Assembly (NCBI GenBank): GCA_028571685.1
Contig: CM053146.1
Coordinates: 20,929,431-20,993,430, forward strand
Source of the DNA: Heterohyrax brucei
Lineage: Eukaryota; Chordata; Mammalia; Hyracoidea; Procaviidae
Direction: 5' to 3'
Length of the DNA stretch: 64,000 bases
Part shown: piece by piece, positions 43,692-56,269 of the stretch
Layout of the letters: every line of letters begins with the position of its first letter
Numbering within the stretch: position 1 is the stretch's first letter
Made by a program: the position numbers and the translations under genes
Notes under the pieces: model-generated
What the model was told of the DNA's origin: nothing
The model's database searches: none
The model's input: only the letters and a program-made list of their open reading frames with translations

Positions 43692-46285
43692 GGTGGTGGG
43701 GCAAAAAATGGCAGACTAACACATCTCCTCAATTCCCTCTGAGAACTAAGGCCTAGAAAAATAAATGAATGGAACAGTGTGGACGTTGTGAGAGATCAAA
43801 GATTTGGTGTAGAGTTTTAAGACTGAACTGGGGAACAGGAAGGAGGCAACTACCACTGCAACAGGCGAGGTAGTGGTGCACTGAGTTCCATTTCTACTGG
43901 TGCATCACTTGAGGGGACTGCAGGTACAGGTGACTTCTTTGTTAACTAGGAGGCTTGGACTGGGATTGCTGAGCCTGTGAGCCTGGTACACACCAGCTAT
44001 TACACTGAACTGTGTATCCTGCAGCAGAGAGACTGTGCTTGGGACAGCCACATCTAGAGAGCCCAGTGGGTGACCAAGGGTGCTGGTGCCCCTCCCCATT
44101 GTCTTCCCTGAGCTGTACCATAGCTCCTACTGACTCACTGCAGCAGAGGCACTCAGGTAGGGCACCATCTGGTCAGCTGGGAGGATGAGCTAGCTAAACC
44201 TGGTGAGCAACAATGCCTGTCTGCATAGTGCTTCTCCCAGCAGAAAAGCTGTTTTTAAGACAGTTGCACCTAGAGAACATGGTTGGGGCTGGTGGATGAG
44301 TGCAGCAGTACCCTAACTGTTGTCTTACTTGAGCCATGTCATGCTGTCTGGGGACAGCCTATGAGGGGCTGTCTTTGTCAGCAAGGAGGCGGGGCCTGCC
44401 ACCCCTAAGGGCCTAGCTGCTTTCAGCTGCAGCTGGTCAATGCTTCTCTCAGCAGAAAGGCAGCTTTTGTGATAGCAGCAGCTAGAGATAGCAGAGATGA
44501 TGGGTGACTGAGTGCAGTAGTGTCACTTCTACCACCTTTCACTGAGCCACATCATAGAATCAGCTGATGGCCTCTCAAAGACTCCATAAGTAGGGTGCTG
44601 TCTTTGCCAGCCAGGAGGCGGGGCCTGACTGCTTTTGGCAGCTGCTGGACAGTGACCCTCTCAGCAGAAAAGCAATGTTGAAGACAAACTCATCTACAGA
44701 ATGCAGTGGTCTCTGGCAGTCAAGCATGTAGGCATCCTTCTCTCCTGCCTTCCTTGAGCTACACCATAGTCTCAATTGGCATGATGACAGAGAGTTGGCA
44801 CAAGTAGCTCACCACCTTTAGCAGCCAGGAGGCAGTGCCTGCCACCTCTGAGGGTCCAATTGGGGCCACCCACTAAGCCAAGAGCTTTGTGGGGCTTGAT
44901 AGAGTCTATATTGTTAGAGGAGCTATACATAAGTCAGCTGCATCTAGAGAACACGGCCACAAACGACAACCAAATATAGCAGTGCCGTTACTCATTCCCT
45001 TCTTAGACCTATGCCACAGCTCCTGTCAGTGTAACAGTAGAGAAACTGAATAGCTTCTTTATGGTGTGAACACAACAATCAATATCTAACCATTTAAAGA
45101 AGTAGACCACTATGGCTGTGGAAAACACTCAAAATATAGAATCAAAAAACTTCCCAGATGAAGAAGACTTTCTAAAATTATCAGAGGTGGGGGTGGTGCT
45201 AAGATGGTGGTTAGACACATGTCTCCTCAATTCCCTCTGAGAACTAAGGCTTGAAATAACTGAATGGAGCAATCTGCACATCCAGGAAGCCCTAGGAGAT
45301 GGCATAAGGTTGTCAGATTGGACTATGCACCACTGAACGGGAAACTAACATGAAACAACACACACTGACCCCCGCTCCTGCTGACTCACTGCTTAGGTGG
45401 ACTGCAGGTATTGACACTTTCTTTGTTATCCGGGAGGCAGGGGTTGGGAATGAGCCGGCAAATATGCGGAACTACAGTGCTAAAGTAAACAGCATATACA
45501 GCAACAGAGACACAGTGCTCAAGATAGCCACTTTTTAAGAGCCCAGCTGCTGACTGAGGGCATGGCTGCACCTCCACTCTCTCTTTTCTGAGATGCACCA
45601 TAGATTCTGCTGTTTTGCAGCAGTAATGGCAGCTTGGATGAGATGTTATCTTGGTCAGCTGGGAGGTGGGCTTATCCAACTGGGGATCTCAGTAGGGGTT
45701 AATTCCCAAGATGAGAAGCAATGCCAAGCTGGAAAATGCTTTTCCAGCCAAAAGGCCGTGTTCAGCACACTGTAATCTTAAGAGTGCAGCCTGGCTGAGG
45801 ATGCAACAAGGCCATAACCCCACCCTACTTTGAACCATGTCATAGCATCTAAGGATAGACAAAGAAGTGCTTCCACTATCAGCTGAAAGGTAGGGCCTGC
45901 TACACCTGAGGGCCTGACTGATTTTGGCAGCTGTTGCACAGCTCCCAGCTTAAAAGTAAAATACCTTTTAAAATAAGACAGCCTGGACAAATAACAGTGG
46001 AACGGCCCAGCAACATCTCCTCCACCCTTCACTGACCCACATTGTAGAGTTGGCTGATGGCTGCCCAGTTGCTCCATAAGTAGGGTACTGTCTTTGCCAG
46101 TCAGGAGGTAAAGTCTGCCACCCCAGAGAGTTCACAGGGGCCAGTCACTAGAGTACATAGAGGTGACTGGTGACCAACTTGGCTCTTAGAACTACACCTC
46201 AGCTCCTGTGGAGGTAACACCAGAGAAACTGAACAGTCCCTGAAGGCAACAAGCAATTGCTAGCTATTTAAAGAAACGGTCCACC

Positions 46286-47180
46286 ATGGCTCTGGAAAAC
46301 TCTCAAAATAAAGAATCAAAAAACTTCCCAGATGAAGAAGCCTTTCTGAAACTGTCAGAGGTTGAGTACAAAATAATTATACATAGAGCCCTCCTCAAGA
46401 TTAAACAAAATGCAGCAAAGCAAAATGAAAAACTAAGCAAGCTATTTGAACTGCTAAAACATCAATGATCTGAAATCCAGCAGATGAATAACAAAATGAC
46501 AGAATTAGACAATTCAAACCAAAGCAAAAGAGCAGAATCGAGGAGATGAAGTCAGACTTAGTATTGAGGACAGAGCCATGGATAGCAGAATTTATGAGAA
46601 GAACTCAGAGAAAACAAATAAGAAAAATGAAGAAGCATTAAGAAACATGTGGGACTCTATTAAGAGGAATAATCTACAAATAACTGGAGTGTCTAAACAG
46701 GAAGGGATAGCTGAAAACAGAGTACTGTTGTTGAGTTGCTGACAGAAAACATTCCTGAAATTATGAAACAAGAGTTCCAAGATGCATATTGAACATACAA
46801 AAATAGACCCCACAGGAAAGACACCAACAAGACCCCACAAGAAAGACACCAACACATATTACAATCAAGCTTAATAAAGTGAAACATAAGCAGAAGCTCT
46901 TTAAGGCAGCGAGCCTTAAAGCAAAGCTAACATTCAGAGGTAAGCCCTGTAGGCTTTCACCTGACTTCTTGGCAGAAACGATGTTGGAAAGGAGGCAGTG
47001 GAAAACATATTCAAATCTTGAAGGAGAAAAACTTCCAACCAAGAATGATACGCCTGGCAAAACAGTCTCTTGAATACGAAGATGAAATTAAGACATTCAC
47101 AGATAAACAGAAGCTTAGACACTTTGTAAAAACCAAACCAAAAGTATGAGAAAAACTGAAAGAAGTTCTTTGCTTAGAAA
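46286..47180 (+). pseudogene. L1 copy B ORF1
   Basis: ATG in a good context (ccaccATGG). N-terminus MALENSQNKESKNFPDEEAF, then KIIIHRALLKIKQN in the coiled-coil region, with a stop after 60 codons. The C-terminal domain is readable at 46879-47073 (KAASLKAKLTFRGKPCRLSP, DFLAETMLERRQW). Frame changes between. Confidence 0.8.
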
Positions 47181-47604
47181 AACAAAACCATTCAGTATAT
47201 ATTTAAGGAGGCAATGCAGGAAACAACATCCAGAATCCTACTCAGTTAGGGAAGTCACAAAGCTCAATCAAACTACAATATTAAAAGAAGGGAATCACTG
47301 ACTATATCGTGTAAAATATGACATCATCACACGTAGAAGAAGGATATATTACAGTAGTTATAGTCCTTTCAGATGGAGAGGAAATTAAAAAGATATGCAG
47401 AATTTACAATTGGGTTAAACAGAATATTAAGGGGGCTAACTGAGGTAGCCACAAAACATAATAACAATGTAGCATATCAAAACAAGAAATGTAATACAGG
47501 AGTCCCAAGAAAACCAACACTGAAAAAGAAAGGTCAATCCATAAAGAAGAATGACCCAGAACAGAATATTAAGAAAGCATCGACACAAAAATAAAGGCAT
47601 CAAA

Positions 47605-48649
47605 ATGACAGCACTAAACACACACCTATCAATAATTACACTGAATGTAAGTGGACTGAATGCTCCAATGAAGAGACAGTCAGTGACATCCTCATGAAAA
47701 GACATGATCTGTCAATATGTTGCCTACAAGAAATACACCTCAGACTCCAAGACATGAACAAACTGAAAATTAAAGTGTAGAAAAATATGTGCAAAGCCAA
47801 CAACATACAAAGAAGAGCAGGAGTTGCAATCCTAACTTCAGATAAAATAGATTTTAATGTAAAATCCATCACTGTGGACAAGGATGGTCACTATTTATTG
47901 CTGAAAGATTCAATACACAAGCAGGACTTAATATTAAATATTTATGCACCCAATACCAGAGCATCTAAATACATTGAACACTGACTATGTTGAAAAATGA
48001 GATAGATCACTCTATAATAATAGTTGGAGACTTTGACATTCCACTTTCAGTAGTGAACAGATCATCCAGAAAACAGCTCAGTCAAGACAATTAACTAGCT
48101 AGACTTCATCGACATATACAGAACTTTTTATCCATCAACAGATAAGTACACCTTCTTCTCCAATGCATATGAAACATTTCCCAGAATAGACCATGTGTTA
48201 GGACATAAGGCAAGTCTCCATGGAATCCAAACTATTGAATTATTGCAAAACATCATCTTGGACCATAAAGCCATAAAAGTCAAATCAACAGCAGAAAAAA
48301 ACACAGGTAGAAATTTGAACTCAACAAAACTGAACAATGCCTTGCTCATGGGTTACAGAAGAAATCAAGGATGAAATAAAGAAATTTATAGAATCAAATG
48401 AGAATGAAAAAACAACCTACCAGAACCTATGAGATTCAGCATAAGCAGTGTTCAGAGCTCAATTTATCTATATAAATGCACACATCCAGAAGGAAGAAAG
48501 GACCCAAACCAAAGAGTTAACCCTACAGCTTAAACAAGTTGAAAGAGAACAGAGGAATCTCTCAGACACCAGAAGAAAACAGACGATAAAGATTAGAGCA
48601 GAACTAAATGAATTAGACAATAGATGAACAATTGAAAAAATTAACAACA
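47605..48649 (+). pseudogene. L1 copy B ORF2, endonuclease part only
   Basis: Starts MTALNTHLSIITLNVSGLNA, followed by broken endonuclease motifs (RRAGVAILTSDKIDFNVKSI, then LNIYAPNTRASKYIEH). It ends near codon 350, before the reverse transcriptase. Confidence 0.8.
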
Positions 48650-48754
48650 CTAAAATTATCAGAGGTAGAATATAAAAGAATCATGTATACAGCCCTTCTA
48701 TAGATAAAACAAAATGCTGTAGAACAAAGTGAAAAATTAAAAAAGCTGTATGAA

Positions 48755-49560
48755 AGGAGACTGTTGGGAGGATGAGACATGTATGGAGCAGAGAGGAATA
48801 GTGTGCTGTCACCGGACGGGGACAGGAGTGGAAGCTGCATATAGGGGGGTGTCTTAGGCTGGGTTTTCTAGGGAAGCAAAACCAGTAACACGTGTAGGTA
48901 CAAGGAAAGATTTATAATATATATATATAGACAGATAGATAGATACAAATACAGGAAACAGCTCACGTAATCACAGAAGCTGAATGTCCCAAGCTCTGGC
49001 ACAAGCCTCACGTGTCCACGGAAGCTGAGGAACCCAAGGTCAGCAAGTCAGAGACCAGAGTTGCAGATCACCGGTTGTGTAGGTCAGTGGATCCCAAGCT
49101 GGTGGCAAGACGAAGCAACAGAGGCTGGAGGTCGGTGGATCCCAAGCTGGTGGTGAGACGAAGTGACAGAGGCTGGCGAACCCAGGATCGGCAGGTCAGG
49201 GAGCAGGACTGGGCAGAGGCTGGCGAGCGCAGGATTGGCAGGTTGGGGAGCAGGATTCTCAAGTGCCAACTGTAAGGACTGATGAGCCCAACAGCTGCTA
49301 GCTCAAGTCCCGGAACCAGATGCTGGAACAAGAGAGCAGGAGCTCCTGGCCACGTGAGTGATCAGCAGCCGTAGTCCAGTGTCACGAGATGAGAGCTGAG
49401 GGTCAGGGAGCCACCACAAACCCCGCCCTGCCACTTAATACAGCAGCCAAATAGGTAGTAGGCAAGTTGACATAATCCTGACCACCACAGGGGGCATGTA
49501 AATTTATATGTGAATGTACATTTTCACTCAGTTATGTTAAATAAAAATTAAAAAAAAAAA
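48755..49560 (+). mobile_element. Short L1 3' UTR insertion with A-tail, split by an LTR
   Basis: The left part (48755-48849) has 'gtgtgctgtcaccggacggg' and the right part (49490-49560) has 'acattttcactcagttatgt' plus A12. AAAAAAGCTGTATGA is present on both sides (48739-48753 and ending 49570), so this is a 5'-truncated L1 insertion of about 165 bp into copy A ORF1. Confidence 0.85.
48850..49489 (+). mobile_element. 640-bp solo LTR with GGGGG target duplication and internal tandem repeats
   Basis: TGTCTTAGGCTGGGTTTTCT to GTTGACATAATCCTGACCACCACA-type end, flanked by GGGGG (48845-48849, 49490-49494). The sequence on both sides rejoins as one L1 tail. It is related to the LTR at 57135. It contains (AT)n/(GATA)n at 48917-48946 and a tandem 40-50-bp unit at about 49081-49260 ('gtggatcccaagctggtgg' twice). 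The 87-codon frame over the repeats is not a gene. Confidence 0.8.
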
Positions 49561-49578
49561 AGCTGTATGAACTGCTGG

Positions 49579-49745
49579 AAACCCTGGTAGCACAGTGCAT
49601 TAAGTGCTACATTTGTTAACCAAACAGTTGGCGGTTCTGATCCACACAGGTGCTCCTTGGAAACTCTATGGAACAATTACTCTGACCTCTAGGGTCGGTG
49701 TGACCCAACTTGGAGGCAGTGAGTTTCTTTTCTTTTCTTTTTAAT
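49579..49745 (+). repeat. AfroSINE in L1 copy A ORF1
   Basis: 'aaccctggtagcacagtgca' head to 'ggaggcagtgagtttctttt' tail. Flanks GAACTGCTGG and GAACCACTAG (7 of 10) are a decayed target duplication. Confidence 0.88.
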
Positions 49746-50916
49746 GAACCACTAGAACATCAGTGATCTGAAATCCAGCAGATCAATGATAAATTACAGA
49801 ATGAGACAATTCAATGCAAATCCCAAAGAGCAGGATGGAGGAATTGGAATGCAGAATTTGTGAGCATGAAGATAAAGCGACTGATACACCAGCATTCATG
49901 AGGAGAAATCAGATAAAGAAAAGAAGAAAAATGAAGAAGCATGTGGTACTCTATCAAGAAGAATAATCTGTGAATAATTGGAGTTCCCAAACAGGGAAGA
50001 ATAACAGAAAACACAGAGAGAATTGTCAAAGAGCTGCTGACAGAAAACTTCTCTGAAATAATGAAAGACAAGAACATACACATTGAAATGCTTATTGAAC
50101 ACTGCAAAAACTAGACTCCAAAAGAAAGACACCAAGACACGTCCTAATCAGGCTTAATAAAATGAAACATAAAGAGAGCCTCTTAGACACAGTCAGGCTT
50201 AAAGCAAAACTAACATACAAAGGGAAGCCCTGTAGGTTTTCATCTGACTTCTCGGAAGAAACCATGTTGGCAAGAAGACAGTTGGATGACACATACGAAG
50301 CCTTGAAGGAGAAAAACTTCCGAGCAAGAATTATATACTATGCAAAACTGTCTCTCAAATAGAAGGTGAAATTAAGACATTCACAGACAAACAAAAGCTA
50401 AGAGACTTTGCAGAAACCAAACCCAAACTGCAAGAAATACCAAAAGAAGATCCTTGTTTAGAAAAACAGTAACAACAAATGTATACTTAAAGATGTAATG
50501 TAGGACACAGCACCCAGAGTTCTACTCAGTTACAGAAGTCATTAAGCTTAATGAAGGCTAAAATATTAAAAGTAGGCAACCAGTGATCTTAATATGAAAA
50601 CTACGACATCATCACAGTATACAGAGGAATATATTACAGTAGATATAACCCTTTCAGATGCAGAGGAGATTAAGAAGATATACAGAAGGTAAACATTGGT
50701 TTAAACTTAGAACATTAAGGGGGACCAAGTAGGTAGCTACAAAGCAAACTAACAATACAACATATCGAAACAAGAAATGTAATACAGGAGTCTCGACAAG
50801 CACCAAACCAACAATGAAAAAGATGAAAAGTAAACCCATAAAGAAAAACAACCCAGAACAGAATATTAAGATGAACAAAGAAAACATCAACAAAACAAAA
50901 CAAAAAAGACATCAAA

Positions 50917-53900
50917 ATGACAGCACTAAACACAGACTTATCAATAACTACACTGAATGTAAGTAGATTGAATGCTCCATTAAAGAAACAGAGTAACAGC
51001 TTGCATCAAAAATCATGATCCGTCCACATGTTGCTTACAAGAAACACACATAGGCTCAAAGATATGAACAAATTGAAAATCAAAGGATGGAAAAATATAT
51101 ACCAAGCTAACAACAGAAAGAAGAGCCAGAGTGGCAATACTAATCTCAGATAAAATAGATTTTAATATAAAATTCACCATCACAGACAAGGATGGTCATT
51201 ATTTATTGCTGAAAGGTTCAATACATAAGCAGTATATAACAACATTAAATATCTATGCACCCAATACTAAAACTTCTAAATACATTGATCAAACACTGAC
51301 ATAATTCTAAAATGAGATAGATCAGTCTGCAGTAACAGTAGAATTCAACACTTCACTATCAGTAATGGACAGATCATCCAGAAAAAAGCTCAGTGGTTAT
51401 ACAGAAGATTTTACTGTGACAATCAACTAACTAGACCTCATTGATACATACAGAACTTTTTACCCAGCAACAGATAAGTACTTTTTTTCCCAATGCACAT
51501 TGAACATACTCCAGGATAGACCATGTATTAGGTCATAAAGAAAGCCTCAACAAAATCCAAACCATTGAAATATTGGAGCATAAAGCCAGAAAAGTTGAGA
51601 TCAATAGCAGAAAAAAACATAGGTAGAAATTTGAACTCATGGAGACTGAACACCTTGTCCAAAAAGACATAGGTTACAGAAGAAATCAAGGACAAAATAA
51701 AGAAATGCATGGAATCAAATGAGAATGAAAACACATCCTACCAGCACCTCTCAGATACTGCAAAAGCAGTGCTCAGAAGTCAATTTATCTCCATAAATGC
51801 ACACACTTAGAATGAAGGTCCCCAACCAAACAATTAACCCTACAACTTGAAAATGCAGAGAGCAACAAAAGAACCCCTCAGGCACCAGAAGAATACTCAT
51901 AACAAAGATTAGAGCAGAACTAAATGAATTAGAGAACAGAAAAACAATGAAAAGAATTAGCAATGTAGCAAAAGCTATTTTTCTTAAAAGATCAACAAAA
52001 TTGATAAACCATTGGCTAAGCCTACAAAACAAAAACAGGAGAGGAGACAAATAACCTGAATAAGAAATGAGAAGGGAGATGTCACAATAGACCCAACTGA
52101 AATCAAATGTATCATAACAAAACACTATGAAAACCTGTACTCTAAGAGATTTGAAAACCTAGACGAAATGGACAAATTTTTAGATCCACATCACCTACCA
52201 AAATTATCACAAGGAGAAGAAGAACAACTTAATAAACTCATAACAAAAGAAGAGATTGAAAAAGTCATAAAAAAAACTACCAACCAAGAAACGTCCTGGC
52301 ACAGATGGTTTCACCGGAGAATTCTAGCAAACTTTTAGAGAGGAGTTAACTCCAATACTACTATTTCACCACATAGAAAACGGCAGAACACACTCCCAAA
52401 TTCCTTCTATGAGGCCAGCATAACCCTGATACCAAAGCCAGGGAATGATCCCACAAATAAACGAAATTACAGACCAGTATCACTCATGAACTTAGATTCA
52501 AAAATCTTCAACAAAATCCTTGGCAATAGAACTCAACAGCATATCAAAAAAATAATTCATCGTCACTGAGTTGGATTCACACCAGGATGCAAGGCTGGTT
52601 CGGCATCAGAAAAACAGTTAATGTGATCAACCACATACATAACACAAAGGATAAGAATCACCTGATTTTGTCGATTGATGGAGAAAAGGCATTTGACAAA
52701 GTCCAACACCTACTCATGTTAAAAACTCTCAGCAAAAATAGTAATACAAGGCAAATTCCTCAATTTAAAGGGCATCCACACAAAGCCAACTGCCTATATC
52801 ATCCTGAATGGAGAGAGACTGAAAGAGTTCCCTCTGAGAACAGGAACTAGACAAGGATACCCACTGTCACCACTTCTATTCAACATTGTATTAGTGGTTC
52901 TAGCCAGAGCAATTAGAAAAGACAAAGAAAAAAGGGAATCTGCACTGGCAAAGAAGAAGTAAAAATATCCCTATTTTTAGATGATACAATTGTATACACA
53001 GAGAACCCTAAAGAATCCACAAATAAACTACTGAAACTAACAGAAGAGTTCAACAAACTACTGGGCTATAAGATAAATATAAACAAACTGGTAGGATTCC
53101 CTTACATCAACAAAAAGATCATCAAAGAGGAAATCAGCAAATCAATACCATTTCCTATAGTCCCCAAGAAGATGAAATAGCTAGGAATAAATCTAACCAG
53201 AGAAGAGACCTATACAGAGAATATTACAAGACCTTACTGCAAGAAACCAGAAGACATTTACATAAGTGGTGATACCCACCTTGCTCATGGATAGGAAGAC
53301 TTAACACTGTGAAAATGTCTATTTTACCCAAAGTAACCTACATATAGTATGCAATCACAGTACAAATTCCAGCATCATTTTTTATTGCAATGGAGAAACA
53401 CATCTCAAAGTTTGTTTGGAAAGGAAAACAAACCCTGGATAAGTAAAACACTACTGAAGGACCGGAACAAAGTGGGAGGTCTCACACTACCTGATCTTAG
53501 AACCACTAAACTGCCGTGGTAGTCAAAACAGCTTGGTACTGGTACAAAAAGAGACTTACAGACCAATGGAACAGAATTGAGATCCCAGAAATATCACCAT
53601 CCTCTTGTGAACAGTTGATATTTGATAAAGGCCTGAAGGTTGCAAACTGGGATAAAAACAGTCTCTTTAACAAATGGTGTTGGCAAAATTGGATATCCGT
53701 TTGCAAAAAAACTGACAGGCCCTGTATCTCACACCTTACACAAAAACTAACTCAAAATGGATCAAAGACCTAAATATCAAACCCCAAATGATAAAGATCA
53801 TGCAAAACAAAATAGGTTCTACAATGGAATTCCTAATACACAACTTAGACATACTACAAAATCTGACCAACAATGCGTGAACAACAGAAAATAAATAAAT

Positions 53901-54473
53901 GTGAACTACTAAGAACCAAAAACTTATGCTCATCCAAAATCTTTACCAAGAGAGTTGAAAGACTACCTACAGAATCGGAGAAAATATTCGACAAATACAT
54001 ACTGTATCAACATCTGATTTCCATATCTACAAGGTATTGCAAAATGTCACCTAGAAAAATGTAAATAACCCAATTAAGCAATGGGCGAAGGAGACAGACA
54101 CTTCACCAAAGAAAATATCCAGGCAGCCAAAAGACACATAAGGAAATACTAATGATCATTAGCTGTTAGAGAAATCCAAATCAAAACTACTATGAGATAC
54201 CATCTCACTGCAACAAGGTTGGCAATAATCTAAAAAGCAGAAAACAAATGCTGGAGAGAGATTTGAACTCTCTTATACTACTTGTGGGAATGCAAAATAG
54301 TACAGCCTCTTTGGAAAGCAATTTGGTGCTTCCTTAAAAACCTAGAAATAGAAGTGCCATATGATCTAGCAATCCCACTGCTTGGAATGTATCCTACAGA
54401 AATCAACAGATACATGTACACAAATGTTTACTGCATAATGTCCATAACGAACAAAAGAATGGAATCAACCTAG
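50917..54473 (+). pseudogene. L1 copy A ORF2 (endonuclease-reverse transcriptase), decayed
   Basis: Starts MTALNTDLSITTLNVSRLNA. The endonuclease blocks are broken. The reverse transcriptase is readable in pieces: [40 protein letters not shown] (about 52587-52720), [18 protein letters not shown] (about 52840), and LFLDDTIVYTENPKES (about 52970), where the FADD box reads FLDD. The C-terminal zinc-knuckle area ends KRMEST before TAG at 54471-54473. Many frameshifts and stops; inactive. Confidence 0.85.
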
Positions 54474-55620
54474 GTGCCCTTCAACAGATGAATGGCTAAA
54501 CAAACTGTGGTATGGACCATTATGCAATGATAAAGAACAATGATGATTTCAGGAAGCATCTCATAACCTGGTTTCAAATAGAACATTATGCTGAGTGCAA
54601 GCAGCCAGTGGCAAAAGGATAAGTATTGTATGAGACTTGAGCTATAAGGACTGAAAAATAGACTTTTGTACAGAAGAAAAGATTCTTTGACAGCTACAAG
54701 GATGGGGAGAGAGGGAGTGGGTTGGCCACAGATTAGATACCAGGTAGGACTTTGATTAGGTGAAAGCAGTGACAACATGCAGTACAGAGCAGATCGACAT
54801 AACTGGAGTACAACATAAACGGAAAGATTTTCTAAAAACCCACTATTTCAAAGGATAGAGTAGCAGGGATGGAGATCTGAGGACGACGCTTTCAGGGGAC
54901 ATCGAGGCCAGTAGGCACAGGTGGTCTTTTGCTAAGACAGTCTTCCGCATGTCATATTGTCAAGTGGTGTCTGGGGTCTTAAAAACTAGCAAGCTGTCAT
55001 CTGAGGGACACCAAATAATCCCAACAAATCTGGAACAGATGATGAAGAACAACAAAGACACGAAGGAAAAAGAGCCCAATAGACAAAAGGACCCATGTGA
55101 ATGGGTGACGGTATCAACATGAGACCAGAAGAACCAGATGGTGCCTGGCCACCACCAAAGGCAGCTGTGATGGGGAACACAAGTAGAGTCCCTAAGGCAA
55201 CACAAGAAAAATTGATGTGCAGCTCAAGTACTCTGCTGAAAAGACCAAAACTGATGGTCTGATAGCCTAGAGGATTGCCTGGGAACATGGCCCACAGACC
55301 TGCTCCTGGCCCTGACCAGAAGCCAGTACTGAGGTCAACTCTTCAGACAAGAATGGGCTGGACTTGGAGACCCAGTGTGACCATATGGGGTGTACAATTT
55401 ACTGTTCTACACAGTTACAGGATACTCCTACTGGTGTCTTTCGAGATGGGAGAGAAGAGGTTGGAGAAGCAGGGACAGGTGCTCATTAAGAGGATGCTAG
55501 AAATGTGGAGTAAAAAGGAGATATGTGCTGTCACTAGCTAAGGAGAGCAGTTGGAGCTACAGACAGGTAGGCAGAGAAAATTGATTTGGATTGTATACTT
55601 TCAATTAACAATCACAAAAA
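54474..55620 (+). other. L1 copy A 3' UTR
   Basis: The most complete 1.1-kb L1 3' UTR in the window. It is a reference for the truncated tails at 1-164, 3119-3540, 33175-33836 and 48755-49560. It ends 'caattaacaatcacaaaaa'. Frames of about 80-100 codons inside are chance. Confidence 0.8.
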
Positions 55621-55633
55621 AAGAATATTTTCA

Positions 55634-56099
55634 TTCATCTCTTGGTGGGAGAAATAGCATACAGGGATGGGAGGGGCTGTTGTTGGTCACCTGCATCTTT
55701 ATCTCAATTAAAGAAAGCAGTGATGATGATAATGATGATATGGAAGGTAGAAAAGTAATGGAGGAGTAAACAAAACACAAATGTCCATGAGTTTATTGTT
55801 TTTGAAGCTGGATGATAGGTACACTGAACAATTATCTCTGTTTATTTTGTCCAAAAATTTCCATAGTATAAATGTTTTTTAGAAGTACTATTTGGGCAGT
55901 GGAACTGATGGAAAGTCATACTCAGGGGTGTAATCACTCTAGTGTGCAAACAACAGAATCTTGAGGGCCACTCTGTTTGCCTATCAGAGCTGCCTCCTTC
56001 CAAGTATCACCCAGTGTTTACATAACTGAAAGTTGTAAAATGTCCATGGGTAGCATAAAGTTTTCACACTTGAAAACTAACCTAAGTGTTGGTGTTTCA
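55634..56099. other. Intergenic sequence, nothing recognised
   Basis: Contains a short (GAT)n run at 55720-55740; otherwise unassigned. Confidence 0.45.
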
Positions 56100-56262
56100 A
56101 ACACACCTTGCAGCACTGCAGAGTAAAGGTCTGACAATTTGCTTCCATAAACACTACAGCCAAGACAATCTAGCGGAACACTTTTACTCTGTAACATATG
56201 GGGTTGCCATGAATGAGAATTATTCCTCTGAATGGTTGCATAGCCAACTGAACAAAACAAAA
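56100..56262 (+). repeat. AfroSINE-like fragment (diverged)
   Basis: 'gtctgacaatttgcttccat', 'acttttactctgtaacatat', 'ggggttgccatgaatgagaa'. Confidence 0.5.
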
Positions 56263-56269
56263 AGCTAAG

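Larger units (their letters stand above)
45188..48649 (+). mobile_element. L1 copy B: intact 5' end, 3'-truncated, inserted in L1 copy A
   Basis: Starts with the same 5' end as copy A ('tgggggtggtgctaagatgg' at 45188), and has a 5' UTR of about 1.1 kb, ORF1 (46286-47180) and ORF2 from 47605. It stops about 1.05 kb into ORF2 at 'gaaaaaattaacaaca'. CTAAAATTATCAGAGG flanks it on both sides (45172-45187 and 48650-48665), and copy A resumes in frame after the second. No reverse-transcriptase core, 3' UTR or long A-tail. Confidence 0.88.
45112..50470 (+). pseudogene. L1 copy A ORF1, interrupted by three insertions
   Basis: Starts MAVENTQN (ATG 45112) and continues to KLSE at 45187. It resumes at 48650 (EVEYKRIMYTALL), then 49571 onward. 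The C-terminal domain is readable at 50162-50362 (KAKLTYKGKPCRFSSDFSEE, RRQLDDTYEALKEKNFRARI). It is an RNA-binding chaperone in active L1s; here stops and insertions destroy it. Confidence 0.8.
43692..55620 (+). mobile_element. Full-length L1 (L1 copy A), with target duplications and three later insertions
   Basis: Flanked by AAGAATGTTTTCA (43679-43691) and AAGAATATTTTCA (55621-55633), 12 of 13 matching. Order: 5' UTR 43692-45111, ORF1 from 45112, ORF2 50917 to about 54473, 3' UTR to 55620 with a short A-tail. Later insertions: a second L1 (45188-48649), an L1 tail (48755-49560) carrying a solo LTR, and an AfroSINE (49579-49745). Removing them leaves about 7.5 kb, a complete L1. All frames are decayed. 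Confidence 0.88.

Noticed and set aside
49012..49331. 87-codon frames with internal repeats on both strands
   Set aside because: They lie over the tandem repeat of an LTR-like element; the repetitive peptide reflects the DNA repeat.
54960..55541. Frames of 81-100 codons on both strands near 55 kb
   Set aside because: They lie in the non-coding 3' UTR of L1 copy A, and homologous tails elsewhere in the window do not keep the frames.
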